Counted from the stretch's first letter, positions 28,459 to 38,102 are shown. The stretch: 64,000 nucleotides of DNA from JBHJGS01 sp050331575 (GCA_050331575.1 JBHJGS010000008.1:54201-118200), one strand, 5' to 3'. The notes: generated from the letters alone by a model not told the origin. A program made the numbers and translations.

Positions 28459-28780
28459 GCCCGTCTTGCTTGCGATGGCATAATAACCGGCCTTCCACCA
28501 GATTCACCCTGGCTTTGGTCCGCGAAAGTCGATGCGCAAAATCCCTGAAAAGCGTTGCAGAAATGCCGCGCAGTGCTGCGAAACGGATCATGTGGTCACC
28601 GTCTGTTTAACCATTTCCTTCCATAACACGGCCAGCCGCGCCTAAATGCCGGATCAAGCTGGCTGGAGCGGCAGAAGCGGCACACGCTGTTACAGGCGTG
28701 CTCCGCCCTTTCGTTCCGATCGTGTATGGCTCCGGCCGCCGTGTCTTAAGGCTTTCCGCGCCGATATAGAGGATAAGACC
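28459..28780. other. Intergenic region before a TonB-dependent receptor
   Basis: These 322 bases hold no convincing gene. AGAGGA at 28768-28773 is the ribosome site for the receptor that follows. A promoter for that receptor should lie here, but I see no clear sigma-70 or ECF -35/-10 pair, and no riboswitch core. Confidence 0.5.
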
Positions 28781-31174
28781 ATGAGGATCGCGTGCATGAC
28801 CCGTAGCAGCGTTTTGGCCCTGATCGCCACCGGCTGCCTCGCCCTGCCGGCCGCCGCACAAGATGGCGTCATCGAAGAGGTGATCGTGACGGCGCAAAAG
28901 CGCGCGCAAAGCCAGCAGGATGTCCCGGCCTCCATCGCCACCCTGAGCGGTGAACGGCTTGATGTCATCCGCTCCGCCGGGGCGGATATCCGCTTTCTAT
29001 CCAACCGGGTGCCCAGCCTGCAGATCGAAAGCTCGTTCGGCCGCACCTTCCCGCGCTTTTACATCCGCGGACTGGGCAATACCGATTTCGATCTGAATGC
29101 CTCGCAGCCGGTGGCACTGGTCTATGACGATGTCGTTCTGGAAAACCCGATCCTGAAGGGCTTCCCGGCGTTCGACCTGGACCGCATCGAGATCCTGCGC
29201 GGACCCCAGGGCACGCTGTTCGGGCGCAACACGCCGGCGGGCATCGTCAAGTTCGAATCCGCCCGGCCGACCCAGGAACTGGAGGGCTATTCGCGCCTGA
29301 GCTATGGCCGCTTCAATCAATTCACCGCGGAAACCGCGCTCAGCGGACCGCTCATTTCAGACCTTCTGAGCGCGCGTCTGTCGGTACTGTATCAGCGGCG
29401 CGACGACTATATCGACAATTTCGCACTCGACGGCACGGTTCTGGAGGAGGATGCCTTCGAAGGCTATGACGAATTCGCCGGCCGCCTGCAGTTCCTCCTG
29501 GAGCCGACCGACAATTTCTCCGCCCTGTTCAATGTCCATGGCCGCTATCTGGACGGCACCGCGCGCGTGTTCCGCGCCAATATCGTTGAGCCGGGCACCG
29601 ACGACATCGCTCAGGCAAGCTTGGGCACCTTCCTGGAACCGCAGGGCACGTTCGTGCCGTTCGACCGCCAGCGCGTGTTCCATGACGGCCAGAATTTTCA
29701 GACCGCCAACACAATCGGCGGTGTGGCCACCCTGGAATATGTCTCTGACAGCCTCGGCTTGGTGTTCAAATCCGTCACCGCCTATGAAAGTGCCGGCATC
29801 ACCACCCGCGGCGATATTGACGGCGGCACCGGCGCGGCCTTTCTCGGCACTTTCGGCCCGGGATTCATTCCGTTCCCGTCGGAAACCTCCGACATTCTGG
29901 ACGAGCATCGTCAATTCACCGAAGAAGTGCTGATCTCCAGCGACGAATGGGGCCTGTTCGACTTTCAGCTCGGCTTTTTCTATTTCGATGAAGAGCTGGG
30001 CATCACGACGCTGAATTTCGACACTTTATCCCCCGGCGCGCCGGTCAATGGCATCGTGGCGCAGGACCAAGACTCCCGCTCCATTGCGGTGTTCGCCAAC
30101 ATCAATCTTGAACTCACCGACCAACTGACCCTGGAAGGCGGCGTGCGCTATTCCGACGACGAGCGCGATTTGACCGCGGAACTGATCCAGTCCCCGATCG
30201 GCGCGCCCACCTTGGTCGGCGACGAGGCGGTGATGGTCGACACCGACGCCGATCCGATCGCGTGGGATGTTTCGGCGACCTATTTCCTCAACGACGATAT
30301 CAATCTGTTCGCCCGCATCGCCCGGTCGTTCCGCGCCCCCAGCATCCAGGCCCGGCAGCTGTTCGCCTTTCCCGTGGTGTTGGAAGACGGCAGCCTGCTG
30401 GCCGGCACCACCGGCGTCTCTGTCGCGGACACCGAATTCATCATCTCCTATGAGGCCGGGATCAAGGCGGATCTGTTCGACCGGCGCGCCCGGGTGAACT
30501 TGACCGGCTTTTTCTATGATCTGGATGATCAACAGGTCACCGCGGTGGGCGGCACCACCAACATCGCCACCCTGGTCAATGTAGAGGACAGCGACGGTGT
30601 CGGCTTTGAGTTGGAAATCGAGGCCGCTCCCACCGAGAATTTGTTCTTCACGGCTGGCATCAGCTTCAACAGCACCGAATTCAACGATCCCAATCTGGCG
30701 ATCCCCACCTGTGGCGGCGGCTGTACGCCAACCGATCCCTTGGCGGTCATTGATCCCAGTGATCCCACCCAACTGATCGCCTCGCCGGACGGCACCATTG
30801 CCGAAGGCGGTGAATTGGCCATCGTGAACGGCAATCCGTTCCCGCAGGCGCCGGAATGGATTGTCGCCTGGACCCTGCGCTACGGCCTGCCCGTGGGCGA
30901 TGCCGGAGAGGTCTTCGTGTTCACCGACTGGAATTACCGCAGCCGGGTGAACTTCTTCCTCTACGAATCGCTTGAGTTCACCGATGGCGGCCTGGTCGAA
31001 GGCGGTGTGCGCATCGGGTATACCCATAATCAGGGCCAGTGGGAGATCGCCGCCTTCGGCCGCAACATCCTGAATGACGTGTCCCGCACCGGCGGTATCG
31101 ACTTCAACAATCTCACCGGCTTCGTCAATGAACCGCCGGTTTGGGGCATTGATCTCACCTACAATTTCCCCTGA
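28781..31174 (+). CDS. TonB-dependent outer-membrane receptor
   Basis: The 797-residue protein has a signal peptide MRIACMTRSSVLALIATG followed by a TonB-box-like stretch EEVIVTAQKRAQSQQDVPAS, the plug domain with YIRGLGN and EILRGPQGTLFGRNTPAG, and a 22-strand barrel ending in an aromatic residue plus Pro. It has no STN domain, so it is a pure transporter. A cysteine-rich loop CGGGCTPTDP is present in an outer loop. It follows the nucleobase-related genes on the same strand after 322 bases, so uptake of a purine- or heterocycle-like ligand is plausible but unproven. Confidence 0.93.
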   Translation: MRIACMTRSSVLALIATGCLALPAAAQDGVIEEVIVTAQKRAQSQQDVPASIATLSGERLDVIRSAGADIRFLSNRVPSLQIESSFGRTFPRFYIRGLGNTDFDLNASQPVALVYDDVVLENPILKGFPAFDLDRIEILRGPQGTLFGRNTPAGIVKFESARPTQELEGYSRLSYGRFNQFTAETALSGPLISDLLSARLSVLYQRRDDYIDNFALDGTVLEEDAFEGYDEFAGRLQFLLEPTDNFSALFNVHGRYLDGTARVFRANIVEPGTDDIAQASLGTFLEPQGTFVPFDRQRVFHDGQNFQTANTIGGVATLEYVSDSLGLVFKSVTAYESAGITTRGDIDGGTGAAFLGTFGPGFIPFPSETSDILDEHRQFTEEVLISSDEWGLFDFQLGFFYFDEELGITTLNFDTLSPGAPVNGIVAQDQDSRSIAVFANINLELTDQLTLEGGVRYSDDERDLTAELIQSPIGAPTLVGDEAVMVDTDADPIAWDVSATYFLNDDINLFARIARSFRAPSIQARQLFAFPVVLEDGSLLAGTTGVSVADTEFIISYEAGIKADLFDRRARVNLTGFFYDLDDQQVTAVGGTTNIATLVNVEDSDGVGFELEIEAAPTENLFFTAGISFNSTEFNDPNLAIPTCGGGCTPTDPLAVIDPSDPTQLIASPDGTIAEGGELAIVNGNPFPQAPEWIVAWTLRYGLPVGDAGEVFVFTDWNYRSRVNFFLYESLEFTDGGLVEGGVRIGYTHNQGQWEIAAFGRNILNDVSRTGGIDFNNLTGFVNEPPVWGIDLTYNFP

Positions 31175-31203
31175 GGCCGCCGGGTGCCGCGCGCTGTGAG
31201 GCC

Positions 31204-31746
31204 TCAGCCGGTTTCAACCTCGTCGCGGAGGTCGCGCAACACGTCGGAGGTTTCAAACACATCGTTGCGGTCATCCGGGCGCTGTTCGAACATCTCCACC
31301 GCGGCGAAGGCATCGAATGAATCGGACGTGGTCACCGGAGCGCCCGCATAGCCGCCGTAACTGAGCGTGCCATAATAGGGAAAGCGGTAGGTCGACGCTA
31401 AGCCCCAGCCCGGTCCGTAGCCGTATAGCCCCGGCGACGTATAGAAGCTGTTCACATCGACTTCGCGCTCCGTCACCTGATCGACGAAGGCGAAATAGGC
31501 ATGCCCGGTTTGCCGCGCGATCTCCGCGGCGCGGTAGAGCAGATAGGTCTCTACCGTCTCCCGGTCCGTCACGTCATTGCCCTCGAAGCTGACCATATAG
31601 CGGTCCGGGCCAAGCTGCTCGGTTTCATAGCCTGTGTCCTGAAACCCCGCTGCCGGCTCATACTCCGTCGGCCCGCACGCGGCGATTAGGCTGGCCAGAA
31701 GCGCCGCCGCGCTGATCCGACCCAAGGGGTGCAAGCGTCTCATCAT
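31204..31746 (-). CDS. CC0125/CC1285 family lipoprotein
   Basis: A 180-residue protein with a lipoprotein signal ending LIAACGPTE (lipidated Cys24). The first part of the mature chain, FQDTGYETEQLGPDRYMVSF with GNDVTDRETVETYLLYRAAE, is the hallmark of the CC0125/CC1285 lipoprotein family common in Caulobacter relatives and sphingomonads. A Gly/Tyr-rich segment follows. The function is unknown. AGGAG lies 8-12 bases before the first of two adjacent ATGs. Confidence 0.85.
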   Translation of the reverse strand: MMRRLHPLGRISAAALLASLIAACGPTEYEPAAGFQDTGYETEQLGPDRYMVSFEGNDVTDRETVETYLLYRAAEIARQTGHAYFAFVDQVTEREVDVNSFYTSPGLYGYGPGWGLASTYRFPYYGTLSYGGYAGAPVTTSDSFDAFAAVEMFEQRPDDRNDVFETSDVLRDLRDEVETG

Positions 31747-31931
31747 AGAGGTCTCCTGTCCTAGGTATCTCGGCCGCTGAAACGAGCGGTGGGGACGGGC
31801 GTTCCAGCAAACCGCGCCGCGCAGCCGCAGCTTGGCCAGATCCGCATCGACGCCGGCCTCTTGCAGCACAGCGGGAAAACGCGCGATGACACAGGCAAGA
31901 CCGCGACCACGCCTTTCTCGAAAGCCCGGCC

Positions 31932-32711
31932 ATGACCGACCTTCTGCTGACCGACATTGACGACCGGGGCGTCTGCACGCTCGCGCTGAACCGTCCGGAC
32001 GTATTCAATGCCTTCAACGACACCCTGATCGCCGAACTGTTCACCAGCTTTTCGTGGATTGCGGAGCAGGCGCATATCCGCGCGGTGGTGTTGACCGGAA
32101 CCGGCAGCTGCTTCTCCGCCGGTGCTGACTTGACCTGGATGCGCCAGGCGGCATCGCTCAGCTATGCGGAGAATGAGCGCGATGCTGAACGCCTGTCCAG
32201 CATGTTGGCAATGGTGGATGCCTGCCCGAAACCGACCGTTGCGCTGGTGCGCGGCGGAGCGTTTGGCGGCGGCGTCGGTCTGGTGGCCTGTTGCGACATG
32301 ACCGTCGCGACCCCGGATGCCAAATTTGCCTTAAGCGAGGTCCGCTTGGGCCTGACCCCGGCGACCATCTCGCCCTATGTGATCGCGCGCATCGGTCAGG
32401 GCGCGGCGCGGCGCTTGTTCCTCACCGCGGAGCGAATTTCCGCGGCGGAAGCCCGGCGCCTGGGGCTCATCTCCGAAGTCGCCGAGGATGCCGAGGCCGC
32501 GGTCGAAGCCATGGTCGACGCGCTTTTGGCCGGAGCGCCAGGCGCCCAGGCCGAGGCCAAGCGCCTTATCTTCGATATCGCTGGTCAGCCGATCACAGAA
32601 GAGCTGCGCGCCGACACCGCCAATCGCATTGCCGCGCGGCGCGCAAGCCAGGAAGGCAAGGAAGGGCTGACCGCGTTTCTGGAGAAGCGCAAGCCCGGAT
32701 GGGTGGCCTGA
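31932..32711 (+). CDS. Enoyl-CoA hydratase/isomerase family protein (methylglutaconyl-CoA hydratase-like)
   Basis: A 259-residue crotonase-fold enzyme. CoA and oxyanion-hole motifs are seen in CFSAGADLTWMR (about residues 58-69) and GGAFGGGVGLVACCD (about 102-116); the catalytic-glutamate region is FALSEVRLGLTP. The DLTWMR wording is typical of methylglutaconyl-CoA hydratases of leucine breakdown (LiuC-like). No other leucine-degradation genes are adjacent, so this assignment is tentative within the crotonase family. Confidence 0.85.
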   Translation: MTDLLLTDIDDRGVCTLALNRPDVFNAFNDTLIAELFTSFSWIAEQAHIRAVVLTGTGSCFSAGADLTWMRQAASLSYAENERDAERLSSMLAMVDACPKPTVALVRGGAFGGGVGLVACCDMTVATPDAKFALSEVRLGLTPATISPYVIARIGQGAARRLFLTAERISAAEARRLGLISEVAEDAEAAVEAMVDALLAGAPGAQAEAKRLIFDIAGQPITEELRADTANRIAARRASQEGKEGLTAFLEKRKPGWVA

Positions 32712-32889
32712 TCTTATGCAGTGACGGCAGCCGCGGGCTCGCCGAGCTTCCCGCCTTCTGGCCGCCGGGCTGGCCCCGGCGCGCTCGCCCATTTGGGTGA
32801 GTGGGCGCACGTCATGCCTTTGGGTGGTTTCCGGGCGCTTCCGGCTCTGCCACTGTTCCTGCCGGGCGCATTTCACGGGAGTTACAGCA

Positions 32890-33414
32890 ATGCAGCGCTA
32901 TGCACTGGTCTATGGCGGGCTGGCCGGCCTGATTGTCATCGGCTCGGTCATTCTTGGACTGATCGTCAATCCCAACGGTGTCGGCTCCAGTCAATTGTTC
33001 GGTTACCTGATCATGTTGCTCGCATTATCGCTGATCTATGTCGGCGTGCGGCGGTACCGCGATCAGGAATTGGGCGGGATCATTACTTTTCCCCGCGCCT
33101 TGTTGCTCGGCGCGGCGATGGCAGGGGCGGCCGGACTGATCTATGTGGCTTTGTGGGAGCTGTATCTGGCGCTGTCGGGCTATGATTTTATGGCGGCCTA
33201 TAGCGCCTCGGTGATGGAGCAGAAGCGCGCTGCCGGGTTGGACAAGGCTGCCTTGGCGGACGAGGCCGCGCGGCTGGAGGCGATGCGCAAGGCATACGCC
33301 AATCCGTTGATCCGCCTGCCGATGACGTTTGCCGAGATTGTCCCGATTGCCCTGTTGGTTGCCCTGGTCAGTGCCGCCCTCCTGCGCACCCGGCGCCGCG
33401 AAAAGCCGGCTTGA
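32890..33414 (+). CDS. DUF4199 domain membrane protein
   Basis: A 174-residue protein with four hydrophobic segments: residues 4-26, 36-53, 70-95 and near the C-terminus (about 148-166). The layout and the sequence RYRDQELGGIITFPRALLLG between helices two and three are characteristic of DUF4199, an uncharacterised inner-membrane family. The ATG at 32890 is preceded by CGGGAGTT; a longer frame from 32797 is an unlikely extension. No functional link with the neighbours is evident. Confidence 0.8.
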   Translation: MQRYALVYGGLAGLIVIGSVILGLIVNPNGVGSSQLFGYLIMLLALSLIYVGVRRYRDQELGGIITFPRALLLGAAMAGAAGLIYVALWELYLALSGYDFMAAYSASVMEQKRAAGLDKAALADEAARLEAMRKAYANPLIRLPMTFAEIVPIALLVALVSAALLRTRRREKPA

Positions 33415-33443
33415 CCCGGCGGCGCCATGCGCCCGCCGCCGGA

Positions 33444-34340
33444 TCAGGCGAGCCCTTCCAGACTTGCCATTGCGCGATGCACCTGCTCTGCTGAAACCGC
33501 CAGCTGTGCGGCGGCGGCCCACGGATCCTCCCGCTGGGCCAGACGGCGGAACAGATTGTCCAGGCGGTAGCGGCCCGGAGTTAGGGACCGAGCGCGCAAT
33601 TCTGCCCACGTGATCGGCGCGGCAACGGGCGCCTCAGGCCGGGCTCGCAAGCTATAAGGGGCAATCACGGTCTGGGCGAAATCGTTGCGCAAATAATCAA
33701 TGAACACCTTCTCGCCGCGCTTGGCCTTGCGGTGCTCCAGCGTGGTGATCTTGGGCAGACGGCTGTTCAATGCCTGAGCGAGCCGGTAGGCCCAATGCTT
33801 GACCTCGTCGAAGCTCGTTTCCGGCTGCAGCGGCACATGCACATGCACGCCGCGGCCACCGGTGGTCTTGACCAGCGCCGGCAAACCGAGGCCCTCCAGC
33901 ATCGCCTTGGCACCCAGCGCGGCGACGCGCACCTTCTCGAAATCCGTATCGGAGGGGTCGAAATCCAGAACGATCTGATCCGGGCAGTCCGGCCGGGTGG
34001 CTTGCGCCAATCCCATATGGATCTCGACGGTATTCTGTCCGGCGAAATAGATCAGGTCCGCCGCCTCGTCGGCCGCGGCCATGGCGATTGTGCCGGCCTT
34101 CGATCGCAAGGGCAGGATCACTCGCTCAACAAAGTCGGGAAAGTGCCGCGGGACCCGCTTATTAAAGAAGCCGGCTCGCGCCACGCCCTCGGGAAAGCGC
34201 TTCAAGGTCAGCGGGCGACCGTCGATATGCGGCAGCATTTGCGGTGCCACCCGGCGATAATAGTCCGCCACGGCCCGCTTGGTGATCTGCGGGAACAACT
34301 CCTTGTCCGGGCTGGACAGGGCAATGCCTTCCATCCGCAT
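33444..34340 (-). CDS. Stand-alone LigD-type DNA polymerase/primase domain protein
   Basis: A 298-residue archaeo-eukaryotic primase-type polymerase domain like that of bacterial DNA ligase D. Metal-binding aspartates lie in IVLDFDPSDTDFEKV and the nucleotide-binding histidines in TTGGRGVHVHVPL. It lacks ligase and nuclease domains, and no ku or lig gene is nearby. Such proteins take part in non-homologous end joining or gap filling; a separate role is possible for solitary copies. The ATG at 34340 is preferred, with GGGAG 8-12 bases upstream. Confidence 0.88.
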   Translation of the reverse strand: MRMEGIALSSPDKELFPQITKRAVADYYRRVAPQMLPHIDGRPLTLKRFPEGVARAGFFNKRVPRHFPDFVERVILPLRSKAGTIAMAAADEAADLIYFAGQNTVEIHMGLAQATRPDCPDQIVLDFDPSDTDFEKVRVAALGAKAMLEGLGLPALVKTTGGRGVHVHVPLQPETSFDEVKHWAYRLAQALNSRLPKITTLEHRKAKRGEKVFIDYLRNDFAQTVIAPYSLRARPEAPVAAPITWAELRARSLTPGRYRLDNLFRRLAQREDPWAAAAQLAVSAEQVHRAMASLEGLA

Positions 34341-34485
34341 AGCGAAGTCTCCCACACCAAGCGCACGCAGGCTCAACGCGGCGCAATCTCACAACGTTCC
34401 CCGGCCGCTGCGGAATTCGGCTGGACTTCGCCGTTGAACTGGGGCTGATACGATGCGGTGCTTAAGGCTTTGGGCTTGACCGACC

Positions 34486-35613
34486 ATGGCGTCCTATCGA
34501 GAGCTTTTGCCCGGCGATCCGGCCCCGGGCTTCACCCAGCGCAGCTTCGCCAATCCGCGCTATGTGTTCGATTCCGCAGCCGGCCGGTATCTGTTGCTCT
34601 GCTTCTTCGGTTCGGCACGGGATGCGCATGCTCAAGCGGCCTGGCAAGCGGTACGGTCCCACCCGCAGCTGTTTGATGACGTGAGCGCTTCTTGTTTCGC
34701 TGTCAGCGCCGATCCGGCCGATGAAAGCGATAACCGTCTGGCCGACCATTATCCGGGCTATCGGATATTCTGGGATTTCGATCTGGCGGCGGCCAAATTA
34801 TACGGCGCCGCTCCGATCGAGCCGGCAGCGGCGGGCGGGGTGCCGCTGCGGCCGCGGTGGGTGCTGCTCACGCCGCGCTTGACCGTGTTGAAGATCATTC
34901 CGTTTCGGCGCGACCGTGGCGACATCGCCGAATTGCTTGCCGCACTGGATAGTCTGCCCCCACCCTTCGCCGACCCTTATGATTGCCAAGCCCCGGTGCT
35001 GCTGTTGCGAGACATCTTTGAAGCGGATTTCTGCCGCCGCCTGATCGACCTTTATGACCGGGACGGTGGCACCGACTCCGGCTTCATGCGCCAGATCGAC
35101 GGCAAGACCGTGCTTGTGACGGACCCCGGCCATAAGCGACGCAAGGATGTTATCCTCAAAGACGCGGAGGTGATTGCCGGCACCCGCGCCCGCGTGCTGC
35201 GCCGTATCGTGCCGGAAATCAAGAAGGTCCATCAGTTCGATGTCACGCGCATGGAGCGCTACATCGTCGCCTGTTATGCCGCGGAGGATGGCGGTCATTT
35301 CCGCCCGCATCGGGACAATACCACCGCCGGCACGGCCCACCGCCGCTTTGCCGTGTCGATCAATCTCAATGAGGAGTATGACGGCGGCGAACTGCGTTTT
35401 CCGGAATATGGTGAGCGTCAAATTAAGCCGCCGGCCGGAGGCGCGGTGGTCTTTTCCTGCTCGCTCCTGCACAGAGTCACGCCGGTGACGCGTGGCCGCC
35501 GCTACGCCTTCCTGCCGTTCCTCTATGATGAGGCGGCGGCCAAAATCCGCGAAGCCAACAGCGCCTTCCTGGCCGAAGGCCTGGGCAGCTATCGCGCTGG
35601 CACCCCGGCCTGA
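34486..35613 (+). CDS. Redoxin-like/2OG-Fe(II) oxygenase fusion protein
   Basis: A 375-residue fusion. Residues 1-155 resemble an AhpC/TSA redoxin domain (GDPAPGFTQRSF, YLLLCFFGSARDAHAQAAW) but lack the peroxidatic cysteine in the expected place. Residues 165-350 form a prolyl-4-hydroxylase-type dioxygenase: iron ligands His275 and Asp277 (HFRPHRDN), His329 (LLHRV), and the 2-oxoglutarate-binding arginine in GRRYAF. It probably hydroxylates a protein or peptide in the cytosol. The redoxin part may be a non-catalytic docking domain. The start at 34486 follows the divergent promoter shared with the polymerase gene. Confidence 0.85.
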   Translation: MASYRELLPGDPAPGFTQRSFANPRYVFDSAAGRYLLLCFFGSARDAHAQAAWQAVRSHPQLFDDVSASCFAVSADPADESDNRLADHYPGYRIFWDFDLAAAKLYGAAPIEPAAAGGVPLRPRWVLLTPRLTVLKIIPFRRDRGDIAELLAALDSLPPPFADPYDCQAPVLLLRDIFEADFCRRLIDLYDRDGGTDSGFMRQIDGKTVLVTDPGHKRRKDVILKDAEVIAGTRARVLRRIVPEIKKVHQFDVTRMERYIVACYAAEDGGHFRPHRDNTTAGTAHRRFAVSINLNEEYDGGELRFPEYGERQIKPPAGGAVVFSCSLLHRVTPVTRGRRYAFLPFLYDEAAAKIREANSAFLAEGLGSYRAGTPA

Positions 35614-35629
35614 CGCCTTGCCGCTCTGA

Positions 35630-36478
35630 TCAGGGCAGAGTTTTTAAGAACGCTCCAATGGCCTCGACCGCCACGGGTTCATTCAACACCGGGGCATGAC
35701 CGCGATTTGGCACCTCAACGGCAATCAGGTCCGGCTTGATTTCGGTCATCCGCGCCACTGTCTCGGCGGACAGGATGTCGGACAAGACGCCGCGGATCAG
35801 CAGCATCGGGATCGGCTTCATCGCGTCCATCAATGGCCACAGATCCGCCGGCGCGGCGCCGGACTGTGCCATGGCCTCGGCAATGTTCGGGTCATAGGCG
35901 AAATGCAGGCTGCCGTCGGCCTCCTCCACGATCAGGCGCCGCGCCCAGCGCTGCCAGTCCGCCTCGGTGAAATCGGGGAAAAAGCGCTCATTGATCAGCT
36001 TCAGTGTTGCCACCGCCCGGTCCCAGCTGTGGATCGGCGCGGTTTTGCCGACATAGCCCTGGATGCGCTTCAAGCCGGCGGGGGAAATCTCCATGCCAAT
36101 ATCATTGATGATTGCCCCGGCGATGCGGTCAGGCGCCAACGTCGCCAGCATGAAGCTGATCAGCCCGCCCATGGAGGTGCCGACCGGGACAACCCGGTCC
36201 AGACTCAGTTCGTCCAGCAGCGTCACCACATCATTGACATAGGTCGGGATCTGGTAGCGCTCGATCTTCGGATCATACTCAGACAAGCCGCGGCCCCGCA
36301 CATCCAGGGCCAGCACGCGCCGCTCGGCCATGAAGATCTCGGCGAACTCCTCAAAATCAGCACTATTGCGGGTCAGCCCATGCAAGCACAGCAGCGGCAG
36401 CCCGTCCTTGTCTGCGGAATAGTCGCGGAAGGCCAGGCGCAGGCCGTCTTGTGAATGATAGTAGCGCTGGTCAAACAT
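35630..36478 (-). CDS. Alpha/beta hydrolase
   Basis: A 282-residue alpha/beta-hydrolase. The oxyanion segment is LLCLHGLTRNSADF, the nucleophile Ser102 sits in VGTSMGGLIS, and the catalytic histidine is in NRGHAPVLNEP. I choose the ATG at 36478: the upstream ATG at 36490 is immediately followed by GGAGGGGGG, which serves as a strong ribosome site for the second one. It overlaps the acyl-CoA ligase stop by 8 bases, so the two are coupled; the hydrolase may act on an ester or on a product of the ligase. The substrate is unknown. Confidence 0.88.
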   Translation of the reverse strand: MFDQRYYHSQDGLRLAFRDYSADKDGLPLLCLHGLTRNSADFEEFAEIFMAERRVLALDVRGRGLSEYDPKIERYQIPTYVNDVVTLLDELSLDRVVPVGTSMGGLISFMLATLAPDRIAGAIINDIGMEISPAGLKRIQGYVGKTAPIHSWDRAVATLKLINERFFPDFTEADWQRWARRLIVEEADGSLHFAYDPNIAEAMAQSGAAPADLWPLMDAMKPIPMLLIRGVLSDILSAETVARMTEIKPDLIAVEVPNRGHAPVLNEPVAVEAIGAFLKTLP

Positions 36479-38006
36479 CCCCCCCTCCATACTGTTTGCG
36501 AAGCTCCCGCTTCAGGATCTTGCCGTTGGGATTGCGCGGCAAGGCCGCCACGATTTCCACGCCGCGCACCCGTTGCTGCTTGCCCAGCCGGGCATTCAGC
36601 CAGGCCGTCACCTCCGCTTCGTCAACGGCATCGGGGGCCTCAATCAACGCCAGCGGCGTCTCACCCCATTTGACGTCCGGCACGCCGATCACCGCACAGG
36701 AAAAGACCGCCGGATGCGTGATCAGCACCGCTTCGATATCGGCCGGATAGATGTTTTGCCCGCCGGATAGGATCATGTCCTTCTTGCGGTCGACGATCGT
36801 CAGAAAGCCGTCGCTGTCGACCTGGCCGATATCGCCGGAGCGCAGCCAGACGCGCCCGTCCGGCCCGGTCCAGCTGGTCTCAGCCGTGGCCTCGGGGCGG
36901 TTCCAATAGCCCGGCATGGTGATGCGGCCGGTGAAGGCGATTTCGCCGGCTTGGCCGGGGGCCAAAGGCTGGTCCGCCTCATCCAGGATGACCAAATCAC
37001 AGCCGGGCAGCGGTCGACCCACGGTGTCGATCTTGTCGGGCACGCGTTCCGGCTCCAGCGTGGTGATGATCCCCTCGGTCAGGCCATAAAGCTCGATCAC
37101 GCCGCAGGGGAAGATGTCGACCAGCGCCTGCTTGTCCGCCACCGGAAGCGGCGAACCGCAGCACATCATCGCTTGCATCGAGCCCAGGTCGCGCGGCCGG
37201 TCCGCCTGCGCCTCAAGCAGCCCGCGGAATTGCAGCGGCACCATGGCGGTGTGGGTCAGGCGGTCCCGCTCGACGGCGTCCAGAGCCGCCCCGGCGTCGA
37301 AGCGCTTGTGCACGTAAATCGCGCCGCCGCAGATCCAGGTGCACAGCATCGCCACCCAGGAGATGTTAGAATACAGCCCGATGGTGATCAGCGTGCGCGC
37401 GCCGCAATGGTAGCGCAGCGCCAGTGCCAGATCCTCCGCCCAATCCTTGCGGCCCTGCTGGGTGTGGGCAATGCCCTTCGGCTGGCCCGTGGTGCCGGAG
37501 GAATAGATGATGTTGAGCAAGGTCTCAGGCGACACCGGCGGCCGCTGCGCCGGCAGCGGCTGATCGGCCAGCCAATCCTCAAAATCGGCAAAGCCAGCGG
37601 CAGCCCCCTCCGCCACCAGGGCGATCAGATGACCGGTCGGGTCAAGGCGGCCTGCCTGATCGGCGGTGATGACAACCGCGCGGGCGCCGGCATCGCGCAC
37701 CATCGCGGCCAATGCGGCGTCGTCGACCGACAGGTTCAACGGCACCGAACAGACCCCGGCCATCATCGCGCCCATGAGCGTGACGGCGAAGGCGTCGCCA
37801 TTGCTCATCAGCACGGCCACCCGGTCGCCCGGGACCAGCCCGGCGGCCCGCAGGCCGTGTGCCACGCGCCGCGCCTTATCCGTCAGCGCCGCCCAGGTCA
37901 GCGTGCCGCGGTCTGTCACCAGGGCGGGTTCCCCCGCGCGCCATCGGCCGTGCAGATCAAAGATATCCGGCAGCAGCGGCTGCGCTGCGGTGAACACCCG
38001 CTGCAT
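36471..38006 (-). CDS. AMP-dependent acyl-CoA synthetase/ligase
   Basis: A 511-residue ANL-superfamily enzyme. The P-loop-like motif is IIYSSGTTGQPKGI, the adenine motif ELYGLTEG, the hinge region GDIGQVDSDGFLTIVDRKKD, and the C-terminal catalytic lysine NPNGKILKREL. It activates a carboxylic acid to its acyl-CoA through an acyl-adenylate. Substrate length cannot be told. The ATG at 38006 follows GGGGGGAGG; the longer frame from 38030 would place this ribosome site inside the gene. It forms a pair with the alpha/beta hydrolase. Confidence 0.9.
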   Translation of the reverse strand: MQRVFTAAQPLLPDIFDLHGRWRAGEPALVTDRGTLTWAALTDKARRVAHGLRAAGLVPGDRVAVLMSNGDAFAVTLMGAMMAGVCSVPLNLSVDDAALAAMVRDAGARAVVITADQAGRLDPTGHLIALVAEGAAAGFADFEDWLADQPLPAQRPPVSPETLLNIIYSSGTTGQPKGIAHTQQGRKDWAEDLALALRYHCGARTLITIGLYSNISWVAMLCTWICGGAIYVHKRFDAGAALDAVERDRLTHTAMVPLQFRGLLEAQADRPRDLGSMQAMMCCGSPLPVADKQALVDIFPCGVIELYGLTEGIITTLEPERVPDKIDTVGRPLPGCDLVILDEADQPLAPGQAGEIAFTGRITMPGYWNRPEATAETSWTGPDGRVWLRSGDIGQVDSDGFLTIVDRKKDMILSGGQNIYPADIEAVLITHPAVFSCAVIGVPDVKWGETPLALIEAPDAVDEAEVTAWLNARLGKQQRVRGVEIVAALPRNPNGKILKRELRKQYGGGDV

Positions 38007-38102
38007 CGTGCCTCCCCCCTTTTCGGGCATTGTGATCAGCGCACCATGCCAAGGGCCAGACAGCGCGGCAAGCAGAACGCAGCGGCGCCAGCACCCCGCC
38101 TG

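Noticed and set aside
28459..28780. Cobalamin or other riboswitch before the TonB receptor
   Set aside because: No conserved B12-box or other riboswitch core could be seen.
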